A stretch of 42,516 nucleotides of DNA from an uncultured Clostridia bacterium. GTDB taxonomy: Bacteria; Bacillota; Clostridia; Christensenellales; Borkfalkiaceae. Position numbers and translations under genes: made by a program. Location: assembly GCA_944376455.1 (NCBI GenBank), contig CALWCO010000009.1, positions 1 through 42,516 of the forward strand. The letters are read 5' to 3'. The notes below the pieces were generated by a model that made no database searches, had not been told where the DNA came from, and was given only the letters and a program-made list of their open reading frames with translations. Shown here in pieces: positions 16,196 to 25,036 of the stretch. The stretch's first letter is position 1; each line of letters opens with the position of its first letter.

Positions 16196-17278
16196 ATGGA
16201 GAAAAAAACGGTTGTCGTCGGTATGAGCGGCGGGGTCGATTCCTCAGTCGCCGCTCTGCTGCTCAAACAACAAGGTTACAACGTCATCGGGCTGTTCATG
16301 CTCAACTGGGAGGAACGGGAAGAGGGCGGCGCGTGCACGGCGGAAACCGATTATGCCGACGTCAGGCGGGTCGCCTCCCTGCTCGATATCCCCTATTTTA
16401 CCGTCAATTTCGCAAAGGAATACATGGACAGGGTATTCTCTTATTTCCTTGCGGAATATAAAGCGGGTCGCACGCCCAATCCCGACGTTTTGTGTAACCG
16501 CGAAATCAAATTCGCCCCCTTCAAGGCATATGCAAAAAAACTGGGCGGCGATCTCATCGCCACGGGGCATTACTGCGGCATCCGCCGCGACGGGGATAAA
16601 ATATGTCTGCGCAAAGCCGCCGACGCGAACAAGGACCAGACTTATTTCCTCAATCAGCTCACGCAAGAACAACTCGACGGCGTTCTGTTCCCCTTGCAGG
16701 ACCTGCAAAAGTCCGAAGTACGCGCCATTGCCGAAAAATATGCCCTTGCCACGGCGAAGAAAAAGGATTCCACGGGCATCTGTTTCATCGGAGAGCGGAA
16801 TTTTCGTAAATTTTTACAGGAATACCTGCCCGCCATGCCGGGAAAAATCGTGGATATGAGCGGGAAGGAAGTGGGCGAACACATCGGGCTGATGTATTAC
16901 ACGATCGGTCAGCGGCGCGGGCTGGGCCTCGGCGGCGTGCACGGCGAAGACGGGCGCTGGTTTGTGCTGAAAAAGGATTTGGAACACAATATTTTATATG
17001 TTTCGCACGGGGACGAAAGCCCGCTGTATTCCGCCGCCTGCACGGCGGAAAGCTTCAACTGGATCCCTGCCATGCCCGCGGAAAAACGATTCGTATGCAA
17101 CGCAAAATTCCGTTACCGCCAGGACGAACAGAAAGTGGAAGTAAGCGTTATAGATCCCACCCATGTCCGCATAGAATTTGAAAAACGTCAACGTGCGGTC
17201 ACCGAAGGACAATTCGCTGTTTTATATAAGGACGACCTTTGCCTGGGCGGCGGCGCAATCACGACGGTGGAATACTGA
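16196..17278 (+). CDS. mnmA: tRNA-specific 2-thiouridylase MnmA
   Basis: This 360-residue enzyme makes the 2-thio group of U34 in tRNA-Lys, -Glu and -Gln. The PP-loop SGGVDSS (11-17) binds ATP. Cys100 (PDVLCNREIKF) and Cys196 (STGICFIGER) are the two catalytic cysteines, and GLMYYTIGQRRGLGLGG is a family signature. The length is normal. AAGAAGGTG precedes the ATG. A TATAAT at 16158-16163 lies upstream, but its -35 is weak. Directly after the stop begins a palindrome-rich tandem array. Confidence 0.97.
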   Translation: MEKKTVVVGMSGGVDSSVAALLLKQQGYNVIGLFMLNWEEREEGGACTAETDYADVRRVASLLDIPYFTVNFAKEYMDRVFSYFLAEYKAGRTPNPDVLCNREIKFAPFKAYAKKLGGDLIATGHYCGIRRDGDKICLRKAADANKDQTYFLNQLTQEQLDGVLFPLQDLQKSEVRAIAEKYALATAKKKDSTGICFIGERNFRKFLQEYLPAMPGKIVDMSGKEVGEHIGLMYYTIGQRRGLGLGGVHGEDGRWFVLKKDLEHNILYVSHGDESPLYSAACTAESFNWIPAMPAEKRFVCNAKFRYRQDEQKVEVSVIDPTHVRIEFEKRQRAVTEGQFAVLYKDDLCLGGGAITTVEY

Positions 17279-17290
17279 TTCCCCCGCCAC

Positions 17291-17752
17291 GGGATTTTTA
17301 AGGGGCATTGTCCCTTGAACGGGGTTCGCCAAGGGGCGGCGCCCCTTGGAATAAGTGTGCTTTTCCGCGGGAACGCCGTTCCCGCACCCTTGGCAAAGGG
17401 AGTATCTCCCTTTGCAATCCCGAGTTATTATCCCGAAACGGGATTTTCAAGGGGCATTGTCCCTTGAACGGGGTTCGCCAAGGGGCGGCGCCCCTTGGTA
17501 TTCAGTGCCCTATCGCGGGAACGCCGTTCCCGCACCCTCGGCAAAGGGAGTATCTCCCTTTGCAATCCCATGTTATCCCGAAACGGGATTTTCAAGGGAC
17601 ATCGTTCCTTGAACGGGGTTTACCAAGGGGCGGCGCCCCTTGAAATAAGTGTGCTTTTCCGCGGGAACGCCGTTCCCGCACCCTCGGCAAAGGGACCACG
17701 TCCCTTTGCAATCCCATGTTATTCCGACGCGGGATTTTCAAGGGACGTTGTC
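17291..17752 (+). repeat. Palindrome-rich tandem array 1 (about 3.2 units of 146 bp)
   Basis: Units start at 17291, 17440, 17585 and, partial, 17731. Each contains four palindromes in order: AAGGGRCA-type with TGTCCCTT; CCAAGGGGCGGCGCCCCTTGG-like (one central base); GCGGGAACGCCGTTCCCGC; and GCAAAGGGAG-TAT-CTCCCTTTGC. In the third unit the last stem reads GGGAC-CAC-GTCCC, so both arms changed together. The same unit occurs at 30521-30959 in reverse. Open frames across it show no ribosome binding site or family. The array starts 13 bases after mnmA. Confidence 0.92.
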
Positions 17753-17832
17753 TCGCGGAAAAAATATCCGTCTGCGGCAGTTTTTTCCTGTCGGAGAATT
17801 TTTATTGGGATTGATTTTCAATGCTCAGAAAG

Positions 17833-17861
17833 TTGACAAAAGAACGGGGGTGTGATATAAT
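17833..17861 (+). promoter_or_regulatory. Promoter of the pfl locus
   Basis: TTGACA (17833-17838), a 17-base spacer and TATAAT (17856-17861), an exact consensus. It lies 63 bases before the pflA start. Confidence 0.92.
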
Positions 17862-17924
17862 ACGGCTTGCAAAGGCGGAAATCTTAAAAAAACTTTCCGC
17901 GGATGCACACGGAGGCAAAAAATT

Positions 17925-18653
17925 ATGACGGGGCACATTCATTCATTCGAATCGTTCGGCACGGTGGACGGGCCCGGTATACGCTTTGTCGTGTTCATGC
18001 AGGGATGCCCCCTGCGCTGTCAATACTGCCACAATCCCGATACCTGGAAGGCGGGCGGAACGGAATATTCCGCCGAGGACGTTGCAAAGCGGGTGCTGAA
18101 ATACCGCAACTACTTTTCGGGCGGAGGCGGCGTAACGGTGAGCGGCGGAGAGCCCCTGTTGCAGAAAGAGTTTGTTACCGAGCTGTTCACGCGGCTGAAA
18201 AAAGAAGGGCTGAACACCTGTCTGGACACGTCCGGCGCGGTCTTTGACGAGGCGCGTAAAGAACAGTTTATGTCCCTTTTGAACGTGACCGATCTGGTTC
18301 TTCTGGACATCAAGCACATTGACGCCGAAGAGCATAAGAAACTGACGGGGCACGGGAACGAAAACATTCTTGCCTTTGCGAAGTTTTTAAGCGACAACGG
18401 CAAAAAGATGTGGATACGCCACGTTTTGGTGCCGGGAATCACCGATCGGGACGACTGGCTGGAAAGACTGAGCGCCTTCATCGACACTTTGAAGACGGTG
18501 GAAAAAGTGGAAGTCCTGCCCTATCACACGATGGGCGTCGTCAAATATGAAAAATTGGGCTATGATTATCCTTTGAAAGGCGTGGAGCCGCCGAGCGCGG
18601 AGCGCGTGGAAAACGCGCGCAGGATTCTGCGGGCGGGATTTCGGAACGTCTGA
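17925..18653 (+). CDS. pflA: Pyruvate formate-lyase activating enzyme
   Basis: This 242-residue radical SAM enzyme installs the glycyl radical on pyruvate formate-lyase under anaerobic conditions. The cluster-binding motif is Cys28-x3-Cys32-x2-Cys35 in GCPLRCQYCHNPDTW. VSGGEPLLQ and VLLDIKHID are further family motifs. The length is normal for PflA. GGAGG is 9 bases before the ATG. It leads the operon pflA-thioredoxin-like-pflB body. Confidence 0.97.
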   Translation: MTGHIHSFESFGTVDGPGIRFVVFMQGCPLRCQYCHNPDTWKAGGTEYSAEDVAKRVLKYRNYFSGGGGVTVSGGEPLLQKEFVTELFTRLKKEGLNTCLDTSGAVFDEARKEQFMSLLNVTDLVLLDIKHIDAEEHKKLTGHGNENILAFAKFLSDNGKKMWIRHVLVPGITDRDDWLERLSAFIDTLKTVEKVEVLPYHTMGVVKYEKLGYDYPLKGVEPPSAERVENARRILRAGFRNV

Positions 18654-18687
18654 CGGGACAAACGAGAGACAGGACAAGGAAGAGTAT

Positions 18688-19005
18688 ATGACGGAAGAGA
18701 GAAAAAAACAATTCGAAGGTTTATGTTGCGTGGAGCTGAGCGGAGAAGGTTGCGCAAGCTGCGTTTCCCTCATGCCCGTTCTCCACAAAGTGGTGTCGGC
18801 GCGGGACGATTTGAGATTGGTACACGTCGAAGTGAACGAGGAGAACAAAGATCTGGTGCTCGGCTGGGAGGTGGACCGCGTGCCCACCGTGCTCCTGACG
18901 GATAACGGCGAAATTTTTGCCCGTTGCCACGGATTCCAGCCCGAAGAGATTCTGGAGCTCTGGATCGACGCCAAACTGGAAGAACACAACAACGCAAAAA
19001 AATAA
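18688..19005 (+). CDS. Thioredoxin-like protein within the pfl locus
   Basis: This 105-residue cytosolic protein has the pattern of a thioredoxin fold: CASC (22-25) replaces the usual CGPC, followed by MPVLHKV. VHVEVNEENKDLVLGWEVDR then VPTVLLTDNGE hold the cis-Pro. It lies between pflA (34 bases upstream) and the pflB body (108 bases downstream) on the same strand, with AGGAAGAG before the ATG. A redox role linked to the lyase or to its active-site cysteines is inferred from position only. Confidence 0.8.
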   Translation: MTEERKKQFEGLCCVELSGEGCASCVSLMPVLHKVVSARDDLRLVHVEVNEENKDLVLGWEVDRVPTVLLTDNGEIFARCHGFQPEEILELWIDAKLEEHNNAKK

Positions 19006-19113
19006 TAAAGGCAAAATTGCAGGCAGGCATGCCCGTGAACACAAGGCAACAGCGTACCGCAAAAAACAATCTGAAAAAATAAAATTTTTAACATATAATA
19101 AGGAGAAACAAGT

Positions 19114-21147
19114 ATGTATTTTGAAGCATGGGACGGATTCAAACCCGGCAAATGGAGTGAAGACGGCGAAATCAATACCCGTGACTTTATCCAAAAGAAC
19201 TACACCCCCTATGAAGGCGACGGCTCCTTCCTCGCCGGCCCTACCGACGCGACCAAAAAACTTTGGAGCGAAGTTCTGGCGCTTTTGGAACAGGAGCGCA
19301 AAAACGGCGGCGTGCTGGACGCCGATACCGAGATTATCTCTCAGATCAATTCCCACCCCGCGGGTTACATCGATAAAGACCTCGAAAAAATCGTCGGTCT
19401 GCAGACCGATAAGCCCTTAAAGCGCGCGCTGATGCCCTTCGGCGGTATCCGTATGGCCGAACAGGCGCTCAATATGTACGGTTATCAGATTTCCCCGAAG
19501 GTAAAGGAAATCTTCTCCAAGTACCGCAAATCTCACAACGACGGCGTGTATGACGCATACACCCCCGAAATGCGCCGCGCGCGTACTTCCCATATCCTGA
19601 CCGGTCTGCCCGATACGTACGGCCGCGGCAGAATCATCGGCGATTACCGCCGCGTCGCGCTCTACGGTATCGATTATCTCGTGCAGCAGAAAGAAGCGGA
19701 TAAGCTCGCGAACAACGGCAACATGACGCCCGAGCGCATCCGTGCCCGCGAAGAAGTGTCCGATCAGATCAAGGCGCTCAAACAGCTCAAAGAAATGGCG
19801 ATGAGCTACGGCATCGATATTTCCAAACCCGCCAAGACGGCACAGGAAGCCATTCAGTTCCTCTATTTCGGCTATCTCGGCGCGGTCAAGGATCAGAACG
19901 GTGCGGCAATGTCCATCGGCAGAAATTCCACCTTCCTCGACATCTATATCGAACGCGACCTGCAGAAGGACATCCTTACCGAAGAAGAAGCGCAGGAACT
20001 GATGGATCACTTCATCATGAAACTCAGAATGGTACGTTTCATGCGTATCAAGGAATACAACGAGCTCTTCTCCGGCGACCCCACCTGGGTTACCGAATCC
20101 ATCGGCGGTATGGGCATCGACGGCAGAACGCTGGTTACGAAGAACTCCTTCCGCGTCCTGCACACCCTCGACAACCTCGGCCCCGCGCCCGAACCCAACC
20201 TGACCGTGTTGTGGTCCAAAAAGCTCCCCCTCGCATTCAAACGTTACTGCGCCGATATTTCCATCCGTACTTCCGCCATTCAGTATGAATCGGACGATCT
20301 GATGCGCGTGGAAATGGGCGACGACTATGCCATCGCCTGCTGCGTCAGCTGCATGCGCGTGGGCAAGGATATGCAGTTCTTCGGCGCGAGAGCCAATCTC
20401 GCCAAGTGCCTCCTCTACGCGATCAACGGCGGTAAGGACGAACTGATGCGCGACAAGGCAACCGGCAAACACCTGCAGGTTTCCCCCAAATTCGAAGCCA
20501 TCACGTCCAACGACGCGCTCGATTACGATGAGGTCATCGAAAAATACGAAACCATGATGAACTGGCTGGCGCGGCTCTATGTCAACACGCTCAACCTCAT
20601 TCACTACATGCACGACAAATATTCCTATGAAGCCCTCGAAATGGCGCTCCACGACACCAAGGTGAGAAGATTCTTCGCCACGGGCGTTGCGGGACTTTCC
20701 TGCGTGGTCGACTCCTTGTCCGCCATCAAGTACGCGAAAGTATACCCGATCCGCGACGAAGAGGGCGTGGTCGTCGACTTCCGCATCGAAGGCGACTTCC
20801 CCAAATACGGCAACAACGACGACAGAGCCGATGAAATCGCCGTATGGCTGGTCAAGACCTTCATGCGCGAGATCAAGGCCCGCTTCACCTATCGCGAAAG
20901 CATTCCCACCATGTCTATTCTGACCATCACTTCCAATGTCGTTTACGGCAAGAAGACGGGCAACACGCCCGACGGCAGAAAGGCGGGAACCCCTCTCGCG
21001 CCCGGCGCCAACCCCATGCACGGCAGAGATCACAACGGCGCGCTCGCGTCTTTGGAATCGGTCGCCAAACTCCCCTATGAGTTCGCCCGCGACGGTATTT
21101 CCAATACCTTCTCCATCACGCCGCAGTCTTTGGGTAAAAAAGATTAA
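19114..21147 (+). CDS. pflB: Pyruvate formate-lyase, main body without glycyl-radical domain
   Basis: This 677-residue protein is the barrel part of pyruvate formate-lyase, which converts pyruvate and CoA to acetyl-CoA and formate. The active-site pair Cys409-Cys410 lies in [20 protein letters not shown]. Other motifs are [13 protein letters not shown] and [19 protein letters not shown]. It ends [14 protein letters not shown] and stops, where normal enzymes (about 740-760 aa) continue into the radical domain. That missing part is the separate gene at 21234-21470. The protein alone cannot hold the radical. AGGAG is 8 bases before the ATG. Confidence 0.95.
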   Translation: MYFEAWDGFKPGKWSEDGEINTRDFIQKNYTPYEGDGSFLAGPTDATKKLWSEVLALLEQERKNGGVLDADTEIISQINSHPAGYIDKDLEKIVGLQTDKPLKRALMPFGGIRMAEQALNMYGYQISPKVKEIFSKYRKSHNDGVYDAYTPEMRRARTSHILTGLPDTYGRGRIIGDYRRVALYGIDYLVQQKEADKLANNGNMTPERIRAREEVSDQIKALKQLKEMAMSYGIDISKPAKTAQEAIQFLYFGYLGAVKDQNGAAMSIGRNSTFLDIYIERDLQKDILTEEEAQELMDHFIMKLRMVRFMRIKEYNELFSGDPTWVTESIGGMGIDGRTLVTKNSFRVLHTLDNLGPAPEPNLTVLWSKKLPLAFKRYCADISIRTSAIQYESDDLMRVEMGDDYAIACCVSCMRVGKDMQFFGARANLAKCLLYAINGGKDELMRDKATGKHLQVSPKFEAITSNDALDYDEVIEKYETMMNWLARLYVNTLNLIHYMHDKYSYEALEMALHDTKVRRFFATGVAGLSCVVDSLSAIKYAKVYPIRDEEGVVVDFRIEGDFPKYGNNDDRADEIAVWLVKTFMREIKARFTYRESIPTMSILTITSNVVYGKKTGNTPDGRKAGTPLAPGANPMHGRDHNGALASLESVAKLPYEFARDGISNTFSITPQSLGKKD

Positions 21148-21166
21148 ATTTTTTCCTTCTATTCTG

Positions 21167-21195
21167 TTGACAAATTTCCTTAATTAGGATATAAT
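21167..21195 (+). promoter_or_regulatory. Promoter of the separate glycyl-radical domain gene
   Basis: TTGACA (21167-21172), a 17-base spacer and TATAAT (21190-21195), an exact consensus. It lies in the 86-base gap after the pflB body. It indicates that the small gene is transcribed on its own and not only by read-through. Confidence 0.92.
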
Positions 21196-21233
21196 ATCAT
21201 TAAAGATAAAGATTTTGAAAGGAGATGATTGCT

Positions 21234-21470
21234 ATGGCAAATACGCAAGTAGATAATCTGGTAACGATGCTGGACGGATACGTTGCAGACGGAGGCCATC
21301 ACCTGAACGTCAACGTATTCAACAGAGACACCCTTCTGGATGCGCAGAAGCACCCCGAAAAATATCCGCAGCTGACCATTCGCGTTTCCGGCTATGCCGT
21401 AAACTTCAACAAACTCACGAAGGAACAGCAGGATGACGTTATCTCCCGTACCATTCACGAATCCATGTAA
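21234..21470 (+). CDS. Stand-alone glycyl-radical domain of pyruvate formate-lyase (GrcA-like)
   Basis: This 78-residue protein equals the C-terminal domain of pyruvate formate-lyase. It contains [30 protein letters not shown] and the radical motif RVSGYAVNF with Gly53, and ends [10 protein letters not shown]. coli GrcA (YfiD) is a similar spare part that rescues oxygen-damaged enzyme. Here, however, the neighbouring main body lacks this domain, so the small protein is probably a required subunit. The start at 21234 has AAAGGAG 9 bases upstream; an ATG at 21225 overlaps that site and is not chosen. It has its own promoter and terminator. Confidence 0.93.
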   Translation: MANTQVDNLVTMLDGYVADGGHHLNVNVFNRDTLLDAQKHPEKYPQLTIRVSGYAVNFNKLTKEQQDDVISRTIHESM

Positions 21471-21498
21471 GGGCGGGAAAAAACCGACAAGACAAAAA

Positions 21499-21528
21499 AC
21501 CGACGGGGTAAAACCCGTCGGTTTTTTT
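21499..21528 (+). terminator. Terminator of the pfl locus
   Basis: ACCGACGGG pairs with CCCGTCGGT across GTAAAA, followed by a T-run to 21528. It begins 28 bases after the small radical-domain gene. Confidence 0.92.
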
Positions 21529-21752
21529 CATACTTTTCGTTCCCTTGATACGTTTCTTTCCGTCGGCGCGTGTTCTCGCGCCGTCAAACATACCGCCTTC
21601 GGCGGTCCTTTCAGCCTTTGTTTTTTGTGCTTTCCGTCAGGCTGTATTCTCTCCCCTTTCCCCCTTTTGCGCCCCGCCGTTTCCCGTCGGGGGCATGCCG
21701 CTCGTTCCCTGTTCGTCGGGGGCATGCCCGAGGGAAAAGGGGTCTTTCCGTC

Positions 21753-22706
21753 TTAAGACATAAACCCGATGATCGCCGCAGCGAAAGCGATGGCGGCAAT
21801 CGCCATAAAGATGTAGGCGATAATCTTTCTCTTATTTTGCGGCTGTACCGCCTTTTCTTTCTTGCCGTTTGAGTTTCGCATATTTACAACGGCGGCAATC
21901 GCACCGCTTCGGATCCCCGCTTCCAATTGCGCATACAGTTTTTCCGCCTCTGCGATTTTGTCTGCCGCGCGCTGCAAATCGACGGCCGTACCCGGCTGTA
22001 AACGATCGGCTTTTTCAACCTCTTCCCGCGCCTTTTTCATGCGCGCATTGCCGCAAACGCACGCCGTGCCGACAAGTACGTTGCCGCCGAACGCTTCGTT
22101 GTCATACAAAAATCCGGGCAAGGCGGCAAAGAAACCATCTCTCTGCATTTCATCGTCCATGTTGCAAGCCACGGCGGAATTGAACACCCGTTCGCACACG
22201 CCCAAAGCAATCTTATCTTGCCGCAAAACCGAATCGACCACCCGTTCCGCCAGCATATTTGCTTGGTCTGACGAATGCTCAACCATGTACAACGGGACAA
22301 AAACATCGCCCCCTTCCGCTTCCAGAAATGCCAGAGCTTGATTATAATAACTAACCGCGGCATATGCTTCGGTATATGCCTTGCACAAATGGCTTTCGCC
22401 CGCCTGCGGGTACTTTTCGAGCATCTCTTCCGCCGTTTCGACGAGCCTGTCGCTTTCGCCCAGTTTCAGGTACGCTTCAAACTTCTCCCGCAAGGATTGC
22501 AGACTGTTTTCGCCCTGTGAAATGAACGTCGCCTGCCCGATGTTCACCGTGTTGTTGGTCGTGTTGTTGACCGTATTGTATGTATTGTGTATTACTTTTT
22601 CCGTGATATATTTCGTACCGCAATGAGGACAATAACCGCTCTCCCGCGATTCGTCCACTTCGATGTCTGCGCCGCACTGTGCGCACTTTGCCGCAACCAG
22701 TCCCAT
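21753..22706 (-). CDS. Zinc-ribbon protein with C-terminal TM anchor
   Basis: This 317-residue protein has an N-terminal zinc ribbon (Cys8, Cys11, Cys26, Cys29) and an Asn/Thr-rich linker (about 40-57). A mostly helical middle part follows, and one TM segment sits at the C-terminus (about 292-315), so the bulk should be cytosolic. Proteins of this layout are common in Clostridia; no function is established to my knowledge. It is monocistronic with a perfect promoter upstream. The ribosome binding site is weak. Confidence 0.82.
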   Translation of the reverse strand: MGLVAAKCAQCGADIEVDESRESGYCPHCGTKYITEKVIHNTYNTVNNTTNNTVNIGQATFISQGENSLQSLREKFEAYLKLGESDRLVETAEEMLEKYPQAGESHLCKAYTEAYAAVSYYNQALAFLEAEGGDVFVPLYMVEHSSDQANMLAERVVDSVLRQDKIALGVCERVFNSAVACNMDDEMQRDGFFAALPGFLYDNEAFGGNVLVGTACVCGNARMKKAREEVEKADRLQPGTAVDLQRAADKIAEAEKLYAQLEAGIRSGAIAAVVNMRNSNGKKEKAVQPQNKRKIIAYIFMAIAAIAFAAAIIGFMS

Positions 22707-22744
22707 AAAAATCCGTTCTTCTTTTTTATTTTGATTGTAATAAA

Positions 22745-22773
22745 ATTATAATCGATACTTTCGCCGATGTCAA
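22745..22773 (-). promoter_or_regulatory. Promoter of the zinc-ribbon protein gene
   Basis: Minus strand TTGACA (22768-22773), a 17-base spacer and TATAAT (22745-22750), an exact consensus. Confidence 0.9.
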
Positions 22774-22855
22774 TAGCGAGCAAAAGAATTCCACAAAAGA
22801 AGATTATCACAAATAAATACGCCCGATTCTCCGTAAAATTTCTGCTTTGCAGGTA

Positions 22856-22884
22856 TTGCAAACGGGATTGTTTTATGTTATACT
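22856..22884 (+). promoter_or_regulatory. Promoter of the NCS2 permease, directly abutting the start codon
   Basis: TTGCAA (22856-22861), a 17-base spacer and TATACT (22879-22884). Only 7 bases separate the -10 box from the ATG, so transcription should begin at or next to the start codon. Confidence 0.75.
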
Positions 22885-22891
22885 GTTAATT

Positions 22892-24838
22892 ATGGATATA
22901 CAAAAGACAATGAATGAGAATATGCAAAAGTTTTCCCGGAATTTCAAACAGTTCTGGTCGAACAATACCTTTTCCGCGGCGCTGGACAACGTGCTCGCCA
23001 TGTTCCCTTCCACCATTTTAATGCCGCTGATGATCAACGCGAGCGTGGGCTTCGCCCTCTTCGACGTCGCTTCCGTCCTGTTCCTTACGGGCATCGCGAC
23101 TCTCTTTCAGCTCATCTACACGAGAGGAAGATTGCCGGGATACCTCGGGTCAAGTTTCGCCTTTATCGGCGTATCCTCCTACATCGCCGCCATGCTCCAG
23201 ACCGACGGAAGTTCGCAAGAGGAGGTCATGGCGTACGTCATGGGGGCCTATATCTGCTCGGGCGGGTTTTTGTTGCTCCTTTCCGCCATCTGTAAGATCG
23301 GCAATGCGTCGAACGAAAAGACCATGCACATCATCAACAAAATTATCCCCACGGCGGTCATGGGTCCCGCGATTTCCCTCATCGGGTTGGAGCTTTCGGG
23401 ACAAGCCGCGACGCAGGCGGGGCTGGAATCGGGCTTGAACGTCAATTCGGGCGTGGCGCTTCTGACCATTGCCCTCGTCGTCGTTCTGTCCGTCACACGC
23501 CGTCCGATATTCAAAAAATCCTCCATTCTTCTGGGCGTCGTCATCGCCGGCATCGTCGCGATCGGCGTCGGAATCTGGGATCTTACCCCCGTCTTTACCG
23601 CACCCATATTCCAACCGCCCGCCTTCCGTTTCATGTTGCCGAAATTTTCCCCGAATATCGCCATCATGGTCTTCCCCCCTACGCTCATCCTCTTTTGCGA
23701 GCACATCGGCAGAAAGATCATGATCGAAAACTTACAGGCGGGATTTTTCAAAGGGAAAATAACGACCGTACGGCCCCAAAACATATCGCTGTTCCGCTCC
23801 ATGAGCGGCAACGCGCTCTCCAACGTCATCTCGGCGGCGTTCGGCGGCGTGCCTCTTACCCTTTATGCCGAAAATCTCGCCGTCATGCGCATCAATAACG
23901 ACGAACGGCCCAACCAGTTCTATATCGCCGCGCTCATCGTCATTCTGCTCTCTTTCAACGGCAACCTCTTACAGCTCATTCAATCCATCCCCGACCCCGT
24001 TCTCGGCGGGCTCAGCCTTGCGCTGATGGGCATCATCGCCGCGCCCGGCATCAAGATGCTCGTTGACGCAAAGGTCGATTATTCCAAGATCACCAATCTG
24101 TTCCTCACCGCCGCCGTACTGATCGCAGGTCTGTCCAAAATGTCGATCGTCATCGCGGGCACCGAATTCAAGGGCATGAGCCTCGGCCTTATGGTCGGCA
24201 TCTTCCTCAACGCCGTGTTCGCGCTGTTCCATCTTCTCAACCTCTCCAAAGAGCACCTCGGCTTTGACGAAAGCGTCGCCTTCTGCGCCTCATTGAAAGA
24301 AACGGACGACTTCCAGATGCGCACCTTCGACAACGGCACCGAAATCAAATTTTACGTGGGAGAATATCCCTTCGTGCAGATCTCCAATGACTTCGACACC
24401 TTGCGCATCACGGTGCGCACCGACGAGGCCGACGACGAGTGCATCATGAAATACCAGAGCAAACTGGTCAACGGCTGGCTGCCGCTTGAAGTCGACGGAC
24501 ACCTCAAAGACTCGCTCGTCAAAGAGTGTATCGTCCGATCCTACCGTCTGACCAAGCTCATCCGAGACCGCCACGCTCCCGACGTCCGGCCCGAAAAGAA
24601 CAACGGACTGACGCCCGACCTGCCCGCGGACCAACCTGCAAGCGACGCCGCGGAAAACACGGCGGCGATACGGGACGAAAAGACCGAAAAAACGGACAAC
24701 GCCGACAAAACGAACGGAACGGAGAAGACAGAAAACATCGCGGAAAAGACCGCTACCATGCCCGAAAAATCCGATAATTACAAAGAGACCGCGGACGATA
24801 TTCCCGAACAAGAAAAGCCGCCCGTGCCCATGCCGTAA
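22892..24838 (+). CDS. NCS2/UraA-type nucleobase permease with long C-terminal tail
   Basis: This 648-residue protein has an N-terminal membrane domain (about 30-460) of the uracil/xanthine permease family, with PGYLGSSFAFIGV, GPAISLIGLELSG, FCEHIGRKIMIENL and AAFGGVPLTLYAEN. It probably imports a nucleobase with H+. A soluble part of about 190 residues follows: a folded-looking segment (to about 565), then a Lys/Glu/Asp/Thr-rich tail. Most family members end near residue 430-450. No Shine-Dalgarno is seen at the ATG, and a promoter ends 7 bases before it, so it may be translated from a leaderless mRNA. Confidence 0.88.
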   Translation: MDIQKTMNENMQKFSRNFKQFWSNNTFSAALDNVLAMFPSTILMPLMINASVGFALFDVASVLFLTGIATLFQLIYTRGRLPGYLGSSFAFIGVSSYIAAMLQTDGSSQEEVMAYVMGAYICSGGFLLLLSAICKIGNASNEKTMHIINKIIPTAVMGPAISLIGLELSGQAATQAGLESGLNVNSGVALLTIALVVVLSVTRRPIFKKSSILLGVVIAGIVAIGVGIWDLTPVFTAPIFQPPAFRFMLPKFSPNIAIMVFPPTLILFCEHIGRKIMIENLQAGFFKGKITTVRPQNISLFRSMSGNALSNVISAAFGGVPLTLYAENLAVMRINNDERPNQFYIAALIVILLSFNGNLLQLIQSIPDPVLGGLSLALMGIIAAPGIKMLVDAKVDYSKITNLFLTAAVLIAGLSKMSIVIAGTEFKGMSLGLMVGIFLNAVFALFHLLNLSKEHLGFDESVAFCASLKETDDFQMRTFDNGTEIKFYVGEYPFVQISNDFDTLRITVRTDEADDECIMKYQSKLVNGWLPLEVDGHLKDSLVKECIVRSYRLTKLIRDRHAPDVRPEKNNGLTPDLPADQPASDAAENTAAIRDEKTEKTDNADKTNGTEKTENIAEKTATMPEKSDNYKETADDIPEQEKPPVPMP

Positions 24839-24937
24839 CGAGCAAAAAAAGACGCTATACCGACAAAAAGAGAATATCTTTGGTAAAAGAGAAAAAACTT
24901 GTCGGCGGAATTCCCGCCCTATATGTAATTTTTCGTC

Positions 24938-24966
24938 TTGCTTTTTTTGAAAAATTATGCTATACT
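24938..24966 (+). promoter_or_regulatory. Candidate promoter of the GH43 gene
   Basis: TTGCTT (24938-24943), a 17-base spacer and TATACT (24961-24966), 70 bases before the start codon. The -35 is imperfect. Confidence 0.6.
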
Positions 24967-25036
24967 GAAAGCGCATGATACCCGACGAATAACACCGCGC
25001 GGATATTACGACGAAACGTACAAAAAGGAGGTCGCA

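Noticed and set aside
17291..17752. CRISPR array
   Set aside because: The units are about 146 bp and contiguous, without unique spacers, and no cas genes are present.
17308..17855. Open frames of 68-113 codons across array 1
   Set aside because: They arise from the repeats, occur in several frames at once and have no ribosome binding sites or domains.
19071..19099. CTGAAA-17-TATAAT promoter directly before pflB
   Set aside because: Its expected start site would fall inside or after the AGGAG site, leaving no ribosome binding site; the AT-rich leader explains the match.
19417..21033. A 538-codon frame antisense to pflB
   Set aside because: It is a shadow of the strong codon bias in the pflB body; no start signal and no domain.
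21225..21233. Earlier ATG for the radical-domain gene
   Set aside because: It overlaps the GGAG site; the ATG at 21234 has proper spacing.
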